This document shows positions 15,469-24,529 of a DNA stretch of 64,000 nucleotides, one piece after another. The stretch comes from JAISGQ01 sp045536305 (GTDB taxonomy: Bacteria > Bacillota > Clostridia > Oscillospirales > Acutalibacteraceae), in the NCBI GenBank assembly GCA_045536305.1, contig JAZSNH010000086.1:1-64000 (forward strand). Direction: 5' to 3'. Position numbers and translations under genes: made by a program. Positions within the stretch are counted from its first letter, which is position 1; each line of letters begins with the position of its first letter. The notes under the pieces are model-generated. The model saw only the letters and a list, made by a program, of their open reading frames with translations. It was not told the DNA's origin and made no database searches.

Positions 15469-17109
15469 CTAATGAATATCACCGCACTCATCTATAAGGC
15501 GAAACTCGAAGGGCAAAAGGTGTTTTTCGGAGCAGCTCGTATAATTGTCAGCAAGTATATTTCCGCGCATTCTCAGCTTCTTCGGCAGATTAACTTTTTT
15601 GCCTGTCATGTTAAATACTGAAAGCAATTTTTGGCCGTTTAGCTCTCGTTCAAAGGCATATATTGCGCGGCTTCGGCAAACAGGAACAAAAGCACCGGAA
15701 CAAAGGATCTCGTTTGTTTTTCTAAGCTCTGTCATCTTCTTCCAAAAAGCAAACACACCGTCCTTGTTTTCCTTGTCTTTTTCTGCGCTTACTTCTTTGT
15801 AATTGCTGTTTATTTTAAGCCACGGCGTTCCGTCGGTAAAGCCTGCATTATCTTCGCTGCTCCACTGTACGGGCGTACGTGCATGATCTCTTGATGCGTG
15901 CTTTATCATTTTCCATCGCATGCCCTTTGGAATACCGAGCTTTTTTGCCATGGCGTATATATTGTGGCTTTCTATATCCATGATCTCATCAAGACTTGCA
16001 AAATCACCGTTCGTCATGCCTATTTCCTGACCTTCATAGATGAAAGGGGTTCCTCTGAGGGTCATGATAAGACCTGCCATCATTTTGGAGCATTCAGCAC
16101 GGAAGTTTTCGGAATCGTTAAAACGGGAAATAAATCTCGGCTGATCGTGATTTTCAAAATAAACAGTGTTCCAGTAAAGTCCCGTATGCCATTCGGTAAG
16201 AGTATTCATAAGCTTTTTGAGGCTGAATTTTGCAGGGAACCACTTAAGCCCTATCTGGTCACATTCCATGTGCTTGAAGGAAAATACCATGTCAAGCTCT
16301 CCGCGCTCCTCGTCGCACAGATCCTTTGCCTTAGGAATATCAACAAATACTGTTTCGCCAATTGCAAAAGCACCGTAAGGCTCAAGCACATCTCTTCGAA
16401 GCTCGGCTAAAATATCATGACAGCCCTGAGTTGAAAGATAATGCTCCTGACCTGTCAAAGCAAGCCTCTTTTTACCGTTTTTTAATGTGTTTTTATATAT
16501 GACGTTTATCACATCACACCTGAATCCGACCACACCCTTGTCGAGCCAGAAGCGCATTATATCTTTTACTTCTGCCATAACATCGGGATTGTGCCAGTTT
16601 AAATCAGGCTGTTTTTTGGAAAAAAGATGAAGATAGTATTCATTCTCTGAATTCCCGAACGGAGTCCACGGGCATTCAGCAAAAAAGTTGCCCCAGTTGT
16701 TTGGTACCTTGTTCTTTTTACCCTTGCGTATTATGTAGTAATTTTTATATTTCTCATCGCCTGCAAGGGCTTTTTTAAACCATTCGTGCTCGTCTGAGGT
16801 GTGATTGATAACAAGATCCATGACGATGCCTATGCCGCGTTCCTTTGCCTTGAAAAGCAGCTCATCAAAATCATCCATTGTACCGAACTGAGGCTGAATG
16901 GCCTTGTAGTCTGCAATATCGTAGCCGTTGTCGTCGTTTGGGCTGACATATACAGGAGAAAGCCATATAGTATTGACACCAAGCTCGGCGATATGGTCAA
17001 GCTTTGAGATTATTCCTCGGATATCGCCTACACCATCACCGTCGGAATCCATAAAGGAACGGGGATAGATCTGATAAACAACAGTATCCTTGCGGTAATT
17101 TGCGCCCAT
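15469..17109 (-). CDS. GH13 oligo-1,6-glucosidase / alpha-glucosidase
   Basis: A 546-residue cytoplasmic GH13 enzyme. It has the N-terminal VVYQIYPRSFMDSDGDGVGD, region I DLVINHTSDEHEWF, region II GFRCDVIN (Asp nucleophile), region III AIGET (Glu acid/base) and region IV ENHDQPRF (Asp). This set and the length fit oligo-1,6-glucosidases that cleave glucose from isomalto-oligosaccharides; exact specificity is not certain. The frame is open further upstream, but ATG at 17109 is preceded by GGAGGT and gives the family's usual N-terminus. It is cotranscribed with the symporter gene. Confidence 0.92.
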   Translation of the reverse strand: MGANYRKDTVVYQIYPRSFMDSDGDGVGDIRGIISKLDHIAELGVNTIWLSPVYVSPNDDNGYDIADYKAIQPQFGTMDDFDELLFKAKERGIGIVMDLVINHTSDEHEWFKKALAGDEKYKNYYIIRKGKKNKVPNNWGNFFAECPWTPFGNSENEYYLHLFSKKQPDLNWHNPDVMAEVKDIMRFWLDKGVVGFRCDVINVIYKNTLKNGKKRLALTGQEHYLSTQGCHDILAELRRDVLEPYGAFAIGETVFVDIPKAKDLCDEERGELDMVFSFKHMECDQIGLKWFPAKFSLKKLMNTLTEWHTGLYWNTVYFENHDQPRFISRFNDSENFRAECSKMMAGLIMTLRGTPFIYEGQEIGMTNGDFASLDEIMDIESHNIYAMAKKLGIPKGMRWKMIKHASRDHARTPVQWSSEDNAGFTDGTPWLKINSNYKEVSAEKDKENKDGVFAFWKKMTELRKTNEILCSGAFVPVCRSRAIYAFERELNGQKLLSVFNMTGKKVNLPKKLRMRGNILADNYTSCSEKHLLPFEFRLIDECGDIH

Positions 17110-17181
17110 AAAAATACCTCCAAACCGTAGGACGGCTATAAAAAATAAGATAATGAATGCACAGTGTTTGCATACATTATC

Positions 17182-17209
17182 ATTATAACATAACAAACAA
17201 TTATTTCAA
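17182..17209 (-). promoter_or_regulatory. Promoter of the glucosidase-symporter operon
   Basis: On the minus strand TTGAAA (17209-17204), 16 bases, TATAAT (17187-17182). Confidence 0.7.
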
Positions 17210-17236
17210 TATAAGAATAACGGTAATTTGTTCCTC

Positions 17237-17265
17237 ACCAACAAACAAAATACACATTTGTTGGT
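17237..17265. promoter_or_regulatory. Inverted repeat, possible operator
   Basis: ACCAACAAA (17237-17245) and TTTGTTGGT (17257-17265) are exact complements with an 11-base spacer. The repeat lies about 28 bases upstream of the -35 box of the glucosidase operon and between it and the divergent MATE gene. It may be a sugar-responsive regulator site; no terminator tail is present. Confidence 0.45.
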
Positions 17266-17391
17266 AAATAGCAACAAATACATTCTGCAAAATTTTTTAT
17301 GTCTGTGCAAAAGACGAGTAGAATATCGGACAAAAAATCACTATAATCCTCTTGAAAAACAAACGCACAAAAGCTGTTTCGGAGGACAAAA

Positions 17392-18753
17392 ATGAGTAAA
17401 AATTTTACCACCGATATGACTTTAGGCAGTCCTATAAAGCACATTCTGAAATTTACTCTGCCGCTTCTTATCGGAAATCTTTTTCAGCAGTTTTATAATA
17501 TGGTAGATTCTATTGTGGTAGGGCAGTACGTCGGTAAGGATGCCCTCGCGGCGGTAGGCTCCTGTTCGTCGTCGAATTTTCTGTTTTTCTCTCTCGGCAA
17601 CGGACTGGGACTTGGCGTAGGTGTTATTGTAGCGCAGTATTTCGGGGCGAAGGAATATAAGAATGTACGTAAAACCATCGCCAATTCATACTACGTACTG
17701 ATAAGTGTATCACTGCTTGTAAGTGCCATAGGAATAATCGTAGCGCCGTGGCTTCTTCATCTTCTTGATACGCCCGATAAAATATTCAATGATACACTTG
17801 TATATCTGCGTACAACATGCCTTGGACTTATTGCGATATCCATGTATAACGGTATAGCGGCAATACTTCGAGCTCTGGGAGATTCGAAAACACCTTTGAT
17901 ATTCCTTATCGTTGCGTGCGTGATAAATGTAGTGCTCGACCTTTTGTTTGTTCTTGTGTTCAATTGGGCGGTTCTGGGTGTTGCACTGGCAACGATAATA
18001 TCTCAGGCAATATCGGCGATAACCTGCTATATCTATGCATACAGAAAAATATCCTATTTCCGAGTGAACAGAGAAGAGAAGAAGATGGATATGTCCATAA
18101 TAGGCAGATCCTTCAAGATCGGTATTCCTCTCGCACTTCAGAACGGTACCATAGCGGTGTCGTGTATGGTCCTGCAGGGAGTTGTCAACGGCTTCGGAGA
18201 AAATGTAATGGCAGCATACACTATAACCATACGTATAGAATCCATCGTGCAGCAGCCTTACAGCTCTCTTGCCGCAGCGATGACCACCTTCGCAGGTCAG
18301 AATGCCGGAGCAGGACAGATTGAAAGGATAAAGAAGGGCTTCAGACAATCTGCCGTTGTCGTTCTGATTTTCAGCCTTTGCTTAATACCTCTGTTTTATA
18401 TTTTCGGCAGTCAGATCGCAGGCATTTTTGTAGAAGATCCTGCTGTTATAGATATAGCGGCAAGAGCGCTCAGAATAACAAGTCTTTTCTACTTCTCGCT
18501 TGGAATGATATATGTTCCGAGAGCCTTGCTCAACGGCTGTGGAGATGCTGCATTTGCAGTTTTGAACGGTTTTGTGGAGGTAGGCGGCAGAGTAGTATTT
18601 TCTCAGCTTTTCCTTCTCATCCCGGCTCTCGGCTGGTGGGCAGTATGGATGACCACAGGCGCAACATGGGCGGTTACGGGAATGTTTTGCCTCATCCGCT
18701 ACTGGACGGGAAATTGGAAAAAACGCGTTAAGCTTCAAAATGCAATAAAATAG
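17392..18753 (+). CDS. MATE-family efflux transporter
   Basis: A 453-residue, 12-helix MATE protein of the bacterial DinF/NorM-like branch. Diagnostic segments are LPLLIGNLFQQFYNMVDSIV, VGKDALAAVG, the mid-protein ILRALGDSKTPL and the second-half ALNGCGDAAFAV. The family exports cationic drugs or metabolites in exchange for Na+ or H+. GGAGGA precedes the ATG. It is monocistronic and ends at the hairpin at 18760-18813. A decayed MATE relative lies at 36.6-37.1 kb. Confidence 0.92.
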   Translation: MSKNFTTDMTLGSPIKHILKFTLPLLIGNLFQQFYNMVDSIVVGQYVGKDALAAVGSCSSSNFLFFSLGNGLGLGVGVIVAQYFGAKEYKNVRKTIANSYYVLISVSLLVSAIGIIVAPWLLHLLDTPDKIFNDTLVYLRTTCLGLIAISMYNGIAAILRALGDSKTPLIFLIVACVINVVLDLLFVLVFNWAVLGVALATIISQAISAITCYIYAYRKISYFRVNREEKKMDMSIIGRSFKIGIPLALQNGTIAVSCMVLQGVVNGFGENVMAAYTITIRIESIVQQPYSSLAAAMTTFAGQNAGAGQIERIKKGFRQSAVVVLIFSLCLIPLFYIFGSQIAGIFVEDPAVIDIAARALRITSLFYFSLGMIYVPRALLNGCGDAAFAVLNGFVEVGGRVVFSQLFLLIPALGWWAVWMTTGATWAVTGMFCLIRYWTGNWKKRVKLQNAIK

Positions 18754-18759
18754 AAAGCG

Positions 18760-18813
18760 AAAAGCATTGTATTAAAGGCGCTCCACAAAAACCGTCCTCA
18801 ATACAATGCTTTT
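18760..18813 (+). terminator. Terminator of the MATE gene
   Basis: A 14-bp stem (AAAAGCATTGTATT, 18760-18773; AATACAATGCTTTT, 18800-18813) with a 26-base loop, just after the stop codon. Confidence 0.75.
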
Positions 18814-18877
18814 AATTGTTTAGTTTCTTTTTGAATTGACTTCATTATACAACGTGTTTCGGAATGTGTCAAGAATC

Positions 18878-18913
18878 TTTTGGGATTTTTTTGAGAAAGT
18901 TTTGGGATTTTTT
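18878..18913 (+). repeat. Direct repeat TTTTGGGATTTTTT, 22-base period
   Basis: Two identical 14-mers start at 18878 and 18900, exactly two helical turns apart, 19 bases upstream of the -35 box of the HTH gene. They could be a tandem binding site for a regulator, possibly the HTH protein itself. Confidence 0.5.
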
Positions 18914-18931
18914 GGTACTGATATTGATACA

Positions 18932-18959
18932 TTGACAATAAAGAAAAATAATATATAAT
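18932..18959 (+). promoter_or_regulatory. Promoter of the orphan HTH gene
   Basis: TTGACA (18932-18937), 16 bases, TATAAT (18954-18959), 46 bases before the GTG start. Confidence 0.75.
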
Positions 18960-19004
18960 ATAAATGTATTGTGAAATAAAGAAAGAAAAAGGAGGAGATT
19001 TAAG

Positions 19005-20501
19005 GTGTTAGAGTCTTTAGGTGGATTTCTTAAGGATAAGCTCAAGGATCGATCTATGAGAGTTGATGAGTTCTTATACAGGTCAAAAATAAGTCGATCA
19101 AGCTTTTACCGAATGCTAAACGGTATACAGTATCCATCTCAGGAGGCTGTTAACGCAATAATCTCAACACTTAATTTTACAGCCAAGGAAATAATCGAGC
19201 TTGATTATTATATGAGCCTTTTGAATGTGGATAAAAACACTCTGTCAGCACGTGATGAGATAACAGACATGCTTTTCGGCTCACAGAAGGATAATGTGGA
19301 ATTTAATTGTGATGTAATTCTTTATGATGGAGATAGGTACTTAAGAACTATTCAGGATATTTTTGCAATAGTAAATGAAGCATCCAGGAAAGATGGATTT
19401 AGTTGTTCGGTCAGTATAGTGAATTGCTGCCGCCATGCGATTATTTCGAGAATTAGGGAAGCGCTGCTTGACATTGAAAGCAAGGGCGTTGCCTGTAACA
19501 TTGAGCATCTGATCGGTTTTTCCGAATCAAATCTCAAGGAAAGCGTTAATGCGCTTCATGAGCTGCTTCCGCTGCTGACATTCAAAAGCTACAGTGTCAG
19601 ATGCGGCGAAACAACAGCCGCGACCTCGGAAGGAATAATGAAGAATTTCGCAATGATAGATTTCGAGTGGGAAGAGAATGGAAAAAAAGAGAAAAAGCTT
19701 CTTTGCATAAATTTTATCGATGACGGCGCATCTGTTTGTGCTGCGATTTCTGATCCCGGATTTGCTGATTTCTTCAGAAGAAGCTATGATAATCTGAGAA
19801 GGTTCTATATAAATGGTCTTATAGTAAAAAAGCAGCTGCAAACCTTCAGTGCTCACATAATAGATATGGAAGCACATTACGATCTGGTGTTGTTCAAGCC
19901 CGATCCTTGTGACAGCAGAGTTCCCTATGCCGCTTTCAAGCATCTGCGAGAACGTGTTTCCATGGAGGATAAAGCAAAGTTTGTCCGCACGTTTGTAGGA
20001 ATTGAACCCAGAAACGATGAAGAGACAGAATTTTTCATGGAGCAGACATTTGTTTTCCTGAAGGAAAGGGAAGATAATTCAAATAAACATGCCCAGACTG
20101 ATATATGTACCTCGGATGGCCTGCGTCGATTTGCACAGACGGGAAATCTTTCTGACCATGTAGATTTCATTCCGCCGTTTGATAAGACAGAACGCAGACT
20201 GATCCTTGAGAAAATGATAAGCCGTGCTTCCGATCCCGAGGACAAATATAATTTGTATATACTTAAAAATAATTATTCAAATCCTGATATGCTTATGGTG
20301 GTCTATAAGAATAGCGGAGTTTTGATCGAAAACATCAATCCGAAGCATACAACAAGTGAAATGCCGCACTGTTTTATTGAAAATTCAGGACTTGCCAATG
20401 CATTTATAAGCTATGCGGAAAGGGAGATACCAAATAAATATGCCATACCGCATGAAGAAGCAATGGCATTTCTGCAGGGCTTGATCGATGAGTTTTGCTG
20501 A
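19005..20501 (+). CDS. HTH protein with large uncharacterised C-terminal region
   Basis: A 498-residue protein whose first ~60 residues form an XRE-like helix-turn-helix (MRVDEFLYRSKISRSSFYRM, then YPSQEAVNAIISTLNFT). The remaining ~430 residues match no family I recognise; they are soluble, mixed alpha/beta by composition and have no membrane segment. The GTG at 19005 is chosen because AAGGAGGA lies just upstream. It is monocistronic, with its own promoter and a paired direct repeat upstream. It is probably a transcriptional regulator with a long sensor part. It has no adjacent target gene that I can point to. Confidence 0.75.
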   Translation: MLESLGGFLKDKLKDRSMRVDEFLYRSKISRSSFYRMLNGIQYPSQEAVNAIISTLNFTAKEIIELDYYMSLLNVDKNTLSARDEITDMLFGSQKDNVEFNCDVILYDGDRYLRTIQDIFAIVNEASRKDGFSCSVSIVNCCRHAIISRIREALLDIESKGVACNIEHLIGFSESNLKESVNALHELLPLLTFKSYSVRCGETTAATSEGIMKNFAMIDFEWEENGKKEKKLLCINFIDDGASVCAAISDPGFADFFRRSYDNLRRFYINGLIVKKQLQTFSAHIIDMEAHYDLVLFKPDPCDSRVPYAAFKHLRERVSMEDKAKFVRTFVGIEPRNDEETEFFMEQTFVFLKEREDNSNKHAQTDICTSDGLRRFAQTGNLSDHVDFIPPFDKTERRLILEKMISRASDPEDKYNLYILKNNYSNPDMLMVVYKNSGVLIENINPKHTTSEMPHCFIENSGLANAFISYAEREIPNKYAIPHEEAMAFLQGLIDEFC

Positions 20502-20550
20502 CAGAAAACCGATTTATCAATATATTATTTCGAAAAGCTTATGAATGTTA

Positions 20551-20577
20551 AAAGAGGCTGCCAAAGGCAGCCTCTTT
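20551..20577. terminator. Bidirectional terminator
   Basis: AAAGAGGCTGCC/GGCAGCCTCTTT with a 3-base loop, between the convergent HTH gene and gpmI. Confidence 0.85.
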
Positions 20578-20589
20578 AGTTTATATTAT

Positions 20590-22119
20590 TTACAGTATAA
20601 TACTTTCTCCGTCCATCTCAGCAGGCTGAGTCAGACCGAGTATCTTGAGCATAGTAGGAGCGATGTCGGCAAGTCTGCCGCCTTCGCGCAGCTTGCAGTC
20701 ATAACCTACAACACAGAAAGGCACAGGGTTTGTGGAGTGAGCGGTAAAGGGAGAACCATCCGGCTCCATCATCTGATCGGCGTTGCCGTGATCGGCAGTA
20801 ATCAAAACAGAACCGCCCATCTTAAGAGCAGCCTCAACAACCTTGCCGACGCATGCATCAACAGTTTCAACAGCAGCCTTTGCAGCATCAAAAATTCCGG
20901 TATGACCGACCATATCGCAGTTAGCGAAGTTGAGAATGATAACATCATACATGCCGCTCTCGATGCGTGCAACTGTTTCTGCAGCGACCTCAATAGCGCT
21001 CATCTCAGGCTGAAGATCATAGGTAGCGACCTTCGGAGAGGGGATAAGGCATCTGTCCTCATTCTCGTACTGCTTTTCAACACCGCCGTTGAAGAAGAAG
21101 GTTACATGAGCATATTTTTCTGTCTCTGCGATTCTCAGCTGAGACAAGCCGTTCTGAGAAATATATTCGCCAAAGGTGTTGTCAAGGCTCTGCGGCTTGA
21201 ATGCAACCTGCACATTGGGCATTGTTGCATCATACTGAGTCATGCAGACGTAGCAGAGAGGGAAGAAGCCAAAGCGTCTTTCAAATCCGGAGAAATCGGG
21301 ATCGACAAATGTACGGGTGATCTCTCTGGCGCGGTCGGGGCGGAAGTTGAAGAAAATAACAGAGTCGTTTGCCTTAAGAGCAGCATCATCAAGACATACA
21401 ACAGGCAGAACGAACTCATCGGTAACATGTTTGCCTTCTTCGTCGATCGTCTCATAGGATTTACGAATAGCATCAACAGGGTCGGAATTCTTTACTCCCT
21501 CACCGTAAACAACAGCAGAATAAGCCTTTTCGACTCTTTCCCAACGGTTGTCACGATCCATAGCGTAGTAGCGTCCCATAACAGTGGCTACCTTGCCAAC
21601 ACCAATCTCATTGAGCTTTTCAACACATTCTGCAACGAAATCCGCACCGGAAGAAGGGGGAACATCACGGCCGTCGAGGAGGCAGTGAACGTATACCTTG
21701 GAAAGACCTGCACGTTTTGCCATCTCAACAAGAGCATAGAGGTGAGTGTTGTGGCTGTGAACACCGCCGTCACTCATAAGTCCCATGAGATGCAGGGCAG
21801 AATCATTATCAATGCAGTTTTTCATAGCGGCAAGAAGTGCTTCGTTTTCAAAGAAAACACCGTCGGAAATAGACTTGGTTATTCTTGTCAGCTCCTGATA
21901 AACAACACGACCTGCACCGATATTTGTATGTCCTACCTCGCTGTTGCCCATCTGACCGTCAGGCAGACCGACATCCATACCGGAAGCACCGATCTGAGTG
22001 CAGGGATTTTCGGCAAATATTTTATCGAGATTCTTCGTATCTGCAGCGGTAATGGCGTTGCCATACTCATCCTTGATTCCGAAGCCGTCCATTATGCAAA
22101 GTACAAGAGGTTTTTTCAT
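20590..22119 (-). CDS. gpmI: Phosphoglycerate mutase, cofactor-independent
   Basis: A 509-residue 2,3-bisphosphoglycerate-independent phosphoglycerate mutase that interconverts 3- and 2-phosphoglycerate with two metal ions. The N-terminus PLVLCIMDGFGI carries a metal Asp. GQMGNSEVGHTNIGAGR contains the phosphorylated Ser. LDGRDVPPSSG, FNFRPDRARE and LITADHGNAD are further active-site motifs. ATG at 22119 follows AAGGAG; the longer open frame is not supported. It is the last gene of pgk-tpiA-gpmI, 10 bases after tpiA. Confidence 0.97.
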   Translation of the reverse strand: MKKPLVLCIMDGFGIKDEYGNAITAADTKNLDKIFAENPCTQIGASGMDVGLPDGQMGNSEVGHTNIGAGRVVYQELTRITKSISDGVFFENEALLAAMKNCIDNDSALHLMGLMSDGGVHSHNTHLYALVEMAKRAGLSKVYVHCLLDGRDVPPSSGADFVAECVEKLNEIGVGKVATVMGRYYAMDRDNRWERVEKAYSAVVYGEGVKNSDPVDAIRKSYETIDEEGKHVTDEFVLPVVCLDDAALKANDSVIFFNFRPDRAREITRTFVDPDFSGFERRFGFFPLCYVCMTQYDATMPNVQVAFKPQSLDNTFGEYISQNGLSQLRIAETEKYAHVTFFFNGGVEKQYENEDRCLIPSPKVATYDLQPEMSAIEVAAETVARIESGMYDVIILNFANCDMVGHTGIFDAAKAAVETVDACVGKVVEAALKMGGSVLITADHGNADQMMEPDGSPFTAHSTNPVPFCVVGYDCKLREGGRLADIAPTMLKILGLTQPAEMDGESIIL

Positions 22120-22129
22120 TTTAATCTCC

Positions 22130-22897
22130 TTATCTGCCAGCTGCCTTAACAATAGCGGCAAACTTCTCTGCAACAAGGGATGCACCGCCGATAAGACCGC
22201 CGTCAACATCGACCTGATCGAGAAGACCTTCGGCGTTCTTTTCGTTCATGGAACCGCCGTACTGAATAGTGAAAGCCTCTGCGGCCTCTGCGGAATAGAG
22301 CTCTGCGAGAAGCTCACGGATGATGCCGCAAACTTCATTTGCCTGTTCATCGGTAGCGGTAAGACCGGTGCCGATAGCCCAGACAGGCTCATAAGCGATG
22401 ATAACGTTCTTAAGCTCGTCCTCGGCGATCTGCTCGAAAGCCTTGACGACCTGATGTTTTACGATCTGAGCGGTAATGCCTTCCTGACGCTGTTCGAGAA
22501 CTTCGCCGACACAAATAATGGGCTTAAGACCGTTGTCGAGTGCAGCGCGTGCGCGCATTGCGACAGTTTCATCGGTCTCACCGAAGTACTGGCGACGCTC
22601 GGAGTGACCGAGGACTACATATTCTACGCCGATACTCTTGAGCATAGGTGCGGAGACTTCGCCTGTGAAAGCACCCTTTTCTGCCCAGTGGCAGTTCTCG
22701 GCACCGATTTTGATGTTTGTGCCCTTGGCAGCATCAAGAGCTGCATGAAGATCGATAAAAGGTACACAGCAGATAACAGTGCAGTCAGCATCCTTTACAA
22801 GAGGAGCTATCTCGTTGATAAGAGCAGTGCTCTGCTCAGGATTGTTGTTCATTTTCCAGTTGCCTGCGATAACAGCAGCGCGCTTAGCTTTGTTCAT
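22130..22897 (-). CDS. tpiA: Triose-phosphate isomerase
   Basis: A 255-residue TIM-barrel isomerase that interconverts dihydroxyacetone phosphate and glyceraldehyde-3-phosphate. AGNWKMN holds the substrate Lys, VVLGHSERRQYFGE the catalytic His, and AYEPVWAIGTG the catalytic Glu and flexible loop; IQYGGSM and GLIGGASL bind phosphate. ATG at 22897 follows GGAGG with a good spacing and gives standard length. It lies between pgk and gpmI. Confidence 0.97.
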   Translation of the reverse strand: MNKAKRAAVIAGNWKMNNNPEQSTALINEIAPLVKDADCTVICCVPFIDLHAALDAAKGTNIKIGAENCHWAEKGAFTGEVSAPMLKSIGVEYVVLGHSERRQYFGETDETVAMRARAALDNGLKPIICVGEVLEQRQEGITAQIVKHQVVKAFEQIAEDELKNVIIAYEPVWAIGTGLTATDEQANEVCGIIRELLAELYSAEAAEAFTIQYGGSMNEKNAEGLLDQVDVDGGLIGGASLVAEKFAAIVKAAGR

Positions 22898-22933
22898 TAT
22901 TTTTTCCTCCCAAAAATTATTATCCAATATATA

Positions 22934-22963
22934 CGGCGGACGCCGAATACAACGCCCGCCGCA
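22934..22963 (-). other. Stable hairpin between pgk and tpiA
   Basis: On the minus strand GGCGGGCG and CGTCCGCC pair over 8 bp (one G-U) around a loop of about 10 bases, in the 76-base gap after pgk. No T-run follows. It may stabilise or process the pgk mRNA end. Confidence 0.45.
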
Positions 22964-22973
22964 AAAATTTATC

Positions 22974-24167
22974 TTATTTCTCGTTGAGGCAAGCGATGCC
23001 GGGGAGTACAAGGCCTTCGAGGAATTCGAGGGAAGCACCGCCGCCGGTGGAGATGTGGGTCATCTTGTCTGCAAAGCCGAGCTTCTCACAAGCTGCAGCG
23101 GAATCGCCGCCGCCGATGATAGAAACTGCGCCGCTCTCAGCAACAGCAGTAGCTACAGCGATGGTACCCTTGGCAAAATTCTCCCACTCGGAAACGCCCA
23201 TAGGTCCGTTCCATACAACAGTACCTGCGCCCTTGATAGCCTCAGCGAAGATAGCAGAGGTCTTGGGGCCGATATCAAGACCCTGCCAGCCTGCGGGGAT
23301 CTTGTCGGAGTCAACGGTCTGGAAGTCAGCATCAGGAGCAAAAGCGGTAGCGACAACATTATCCTGAGGGATAAGGAAGTTAACATTCTTCTCCTTGGCC
23401 TTAGCCATCATATCCTTAGCAAGCTCGACCTTATCGTCTTCGCAGATGGAATCGCCGATGGAATAGCCGAGAGCCTTCATGAAGGTGTATGCCATACCGC
23501 CGCCGATGATTATGGTGTCAACCTTCTCAAGGAGATTGTTGATAACACCGATCTTATCGGAAACCTTAGCGCCGCCGAGGATAGCAACGAAAGGACGAGC
23601 AGGATCGGCAAGAGCCTTACCCATGATGGAGATTTCTTTCTGAATAAGGTATCCGCATACTGCGGGAAGATAATCAGCAACACCTGCGGTAGAAGCGTGG
23701 GCTCTGTGAGCGGTGCCGAAAGCATCGTTTACATAGATCTCTGCGAGTGAAGCGAGAGCCTTGGAAAATTCGGGATCGTTCTTCTCTTCTTCCTTGTGGA
23801 AGCGAACATTCTCGATCATAACAGCTTTGCCTTCCTCAACCTCAGCAGCAAGAGCCTTAGCGCTGTCGCCGATAACGTCAGAAGCGATCTTTACCTCAAA
23901 GCCGAGCTGCTCGGTAAGATATGCAGCAACGGGAGCGAGGGAGTACTTCATATTGAACTCACCCTTAGGACGACCGAGGTGAGAGCAAAGGATGACCTTA
24001 GCGTTGTTCTCAAGGAGGTAACGGATTGTTTTAAGAGCTTCGTCGATTCTCTTGGTATCGGAGATATTGCCTTCGCCGTCAAACGGTACGTTGAAATCGC
24101 AGCGAACCAAAACCTTCTTGCCGGAGACGTTTATGTCTTCGACGCTCTTTTTGTTGAGATAATTCAT
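22974..24167 (-). CDS. pgk: Phosphoglycerate kinase
   Basis: A 397-residue monomeric kinase of lower glycolysis, transferring phosphate from 1,3-bisphosphoglycerate to ADP. It shows VLVRCDFNVPFDGEGN at the N-terminus, LCSHLGRPKG, VNDAFGTAHRAHAS, the ATP-site VAILGGAKVSDKI and the C-terminal SIIGGGDSAAA and STGGGASLEFLEG. ATG at 24167 follows AAGGAAG and gives the usual length, although the frame is open further. It is first in the pgk-tpiA-gpmI operon; gap and eno are not here. Confidence 0.97.
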   Translation of the reverse strand: MNYLNKKSVEDINVSGKKVLVRCDFNVPFDGEGNISDTKRIDEALKTIRYLLENNAKVILCSHLGRPKGEFNMKYSLAPVAAYLTEQLGFEVKIASDVIGDSAKALAAEVEEGKAVMIENVRFHKEEEKNDPEFSKALASLAEIYVNDAFGTAHRAHASTAGVADYLPAVCGYLIQKEISIMGKALADPARPFVAILGGAKVSDKIGVINNLLEKVDTIIIGGGMAYTFMKALGYSIGDSICEDDKVELAKDMMAKAKEKNVNFLIPQDNVVATAFAPDADFQTVDSDKIPAGWQGLDIGPKTSAIFAEAIKGAGTVVWNGPMGVSEWENFAKGTIAVATAVAESGAVSIIGGGDSAAACEKLGFADKMTHISTGGGASLEFLEGLVLPGIACLNEK

Positions 24168-24252
24168 GTCAAAAGCTTCCTTTCTTACGACATTAGCTTT
24201 AACGCTAAGTCTGACAATAGTCGGCGGGTAAATTGCACCGCACATCGTTAAG

Positions 24253-24281
24253 ATTGTAACATAATCGTTAAAGAAATACAA
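24253..24281 (-). promoter_or_regulatory. Promoter of pgk-tpiA-gpmI
   Basis: On the minus strand TTGTAT (24281-24276), 17 bases, TACAAT (24258-24253). This leaves a leader of about 80 bases before pgk. Confidence 0.6.
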
Positions 24282-24529
24282 GTATAATTATTGTCACGAC
24301 AAGGCATATATACTCGAAAAAAACAGTACAAATTGTATAAATCGGAAAAACTATGCACGGAATACGGAGATTTTGATTAGTCAGATATGCGGAAAGGTTA
24401 CAAATGTTTGAGCATGTTTAGTTATATTGATACCTCACTGTAATATTTTGTAGTAGTTTTTTTGTTGAAAGTATAAGATGAAATAGGGAAAATAAAATAA
24501 AGGGAACTATTTCGGAAAGGGGTAAATTT

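Noticed and set aside
20545..22149. 534-codon open frame antisense to gpmI
   Set aside because: It mirrors a highly conserved enzyme gene, has no ribosome site and gives no recognisable protein; an effect of codon bias.
24190..24210. TTAGC...GCTAA palindrome in the pgk leader
   Set aside because: The spacing is 6 bases instead of 4 as in the feo boxes, and pgk is not an iron gene; more likely a leader hairpin.
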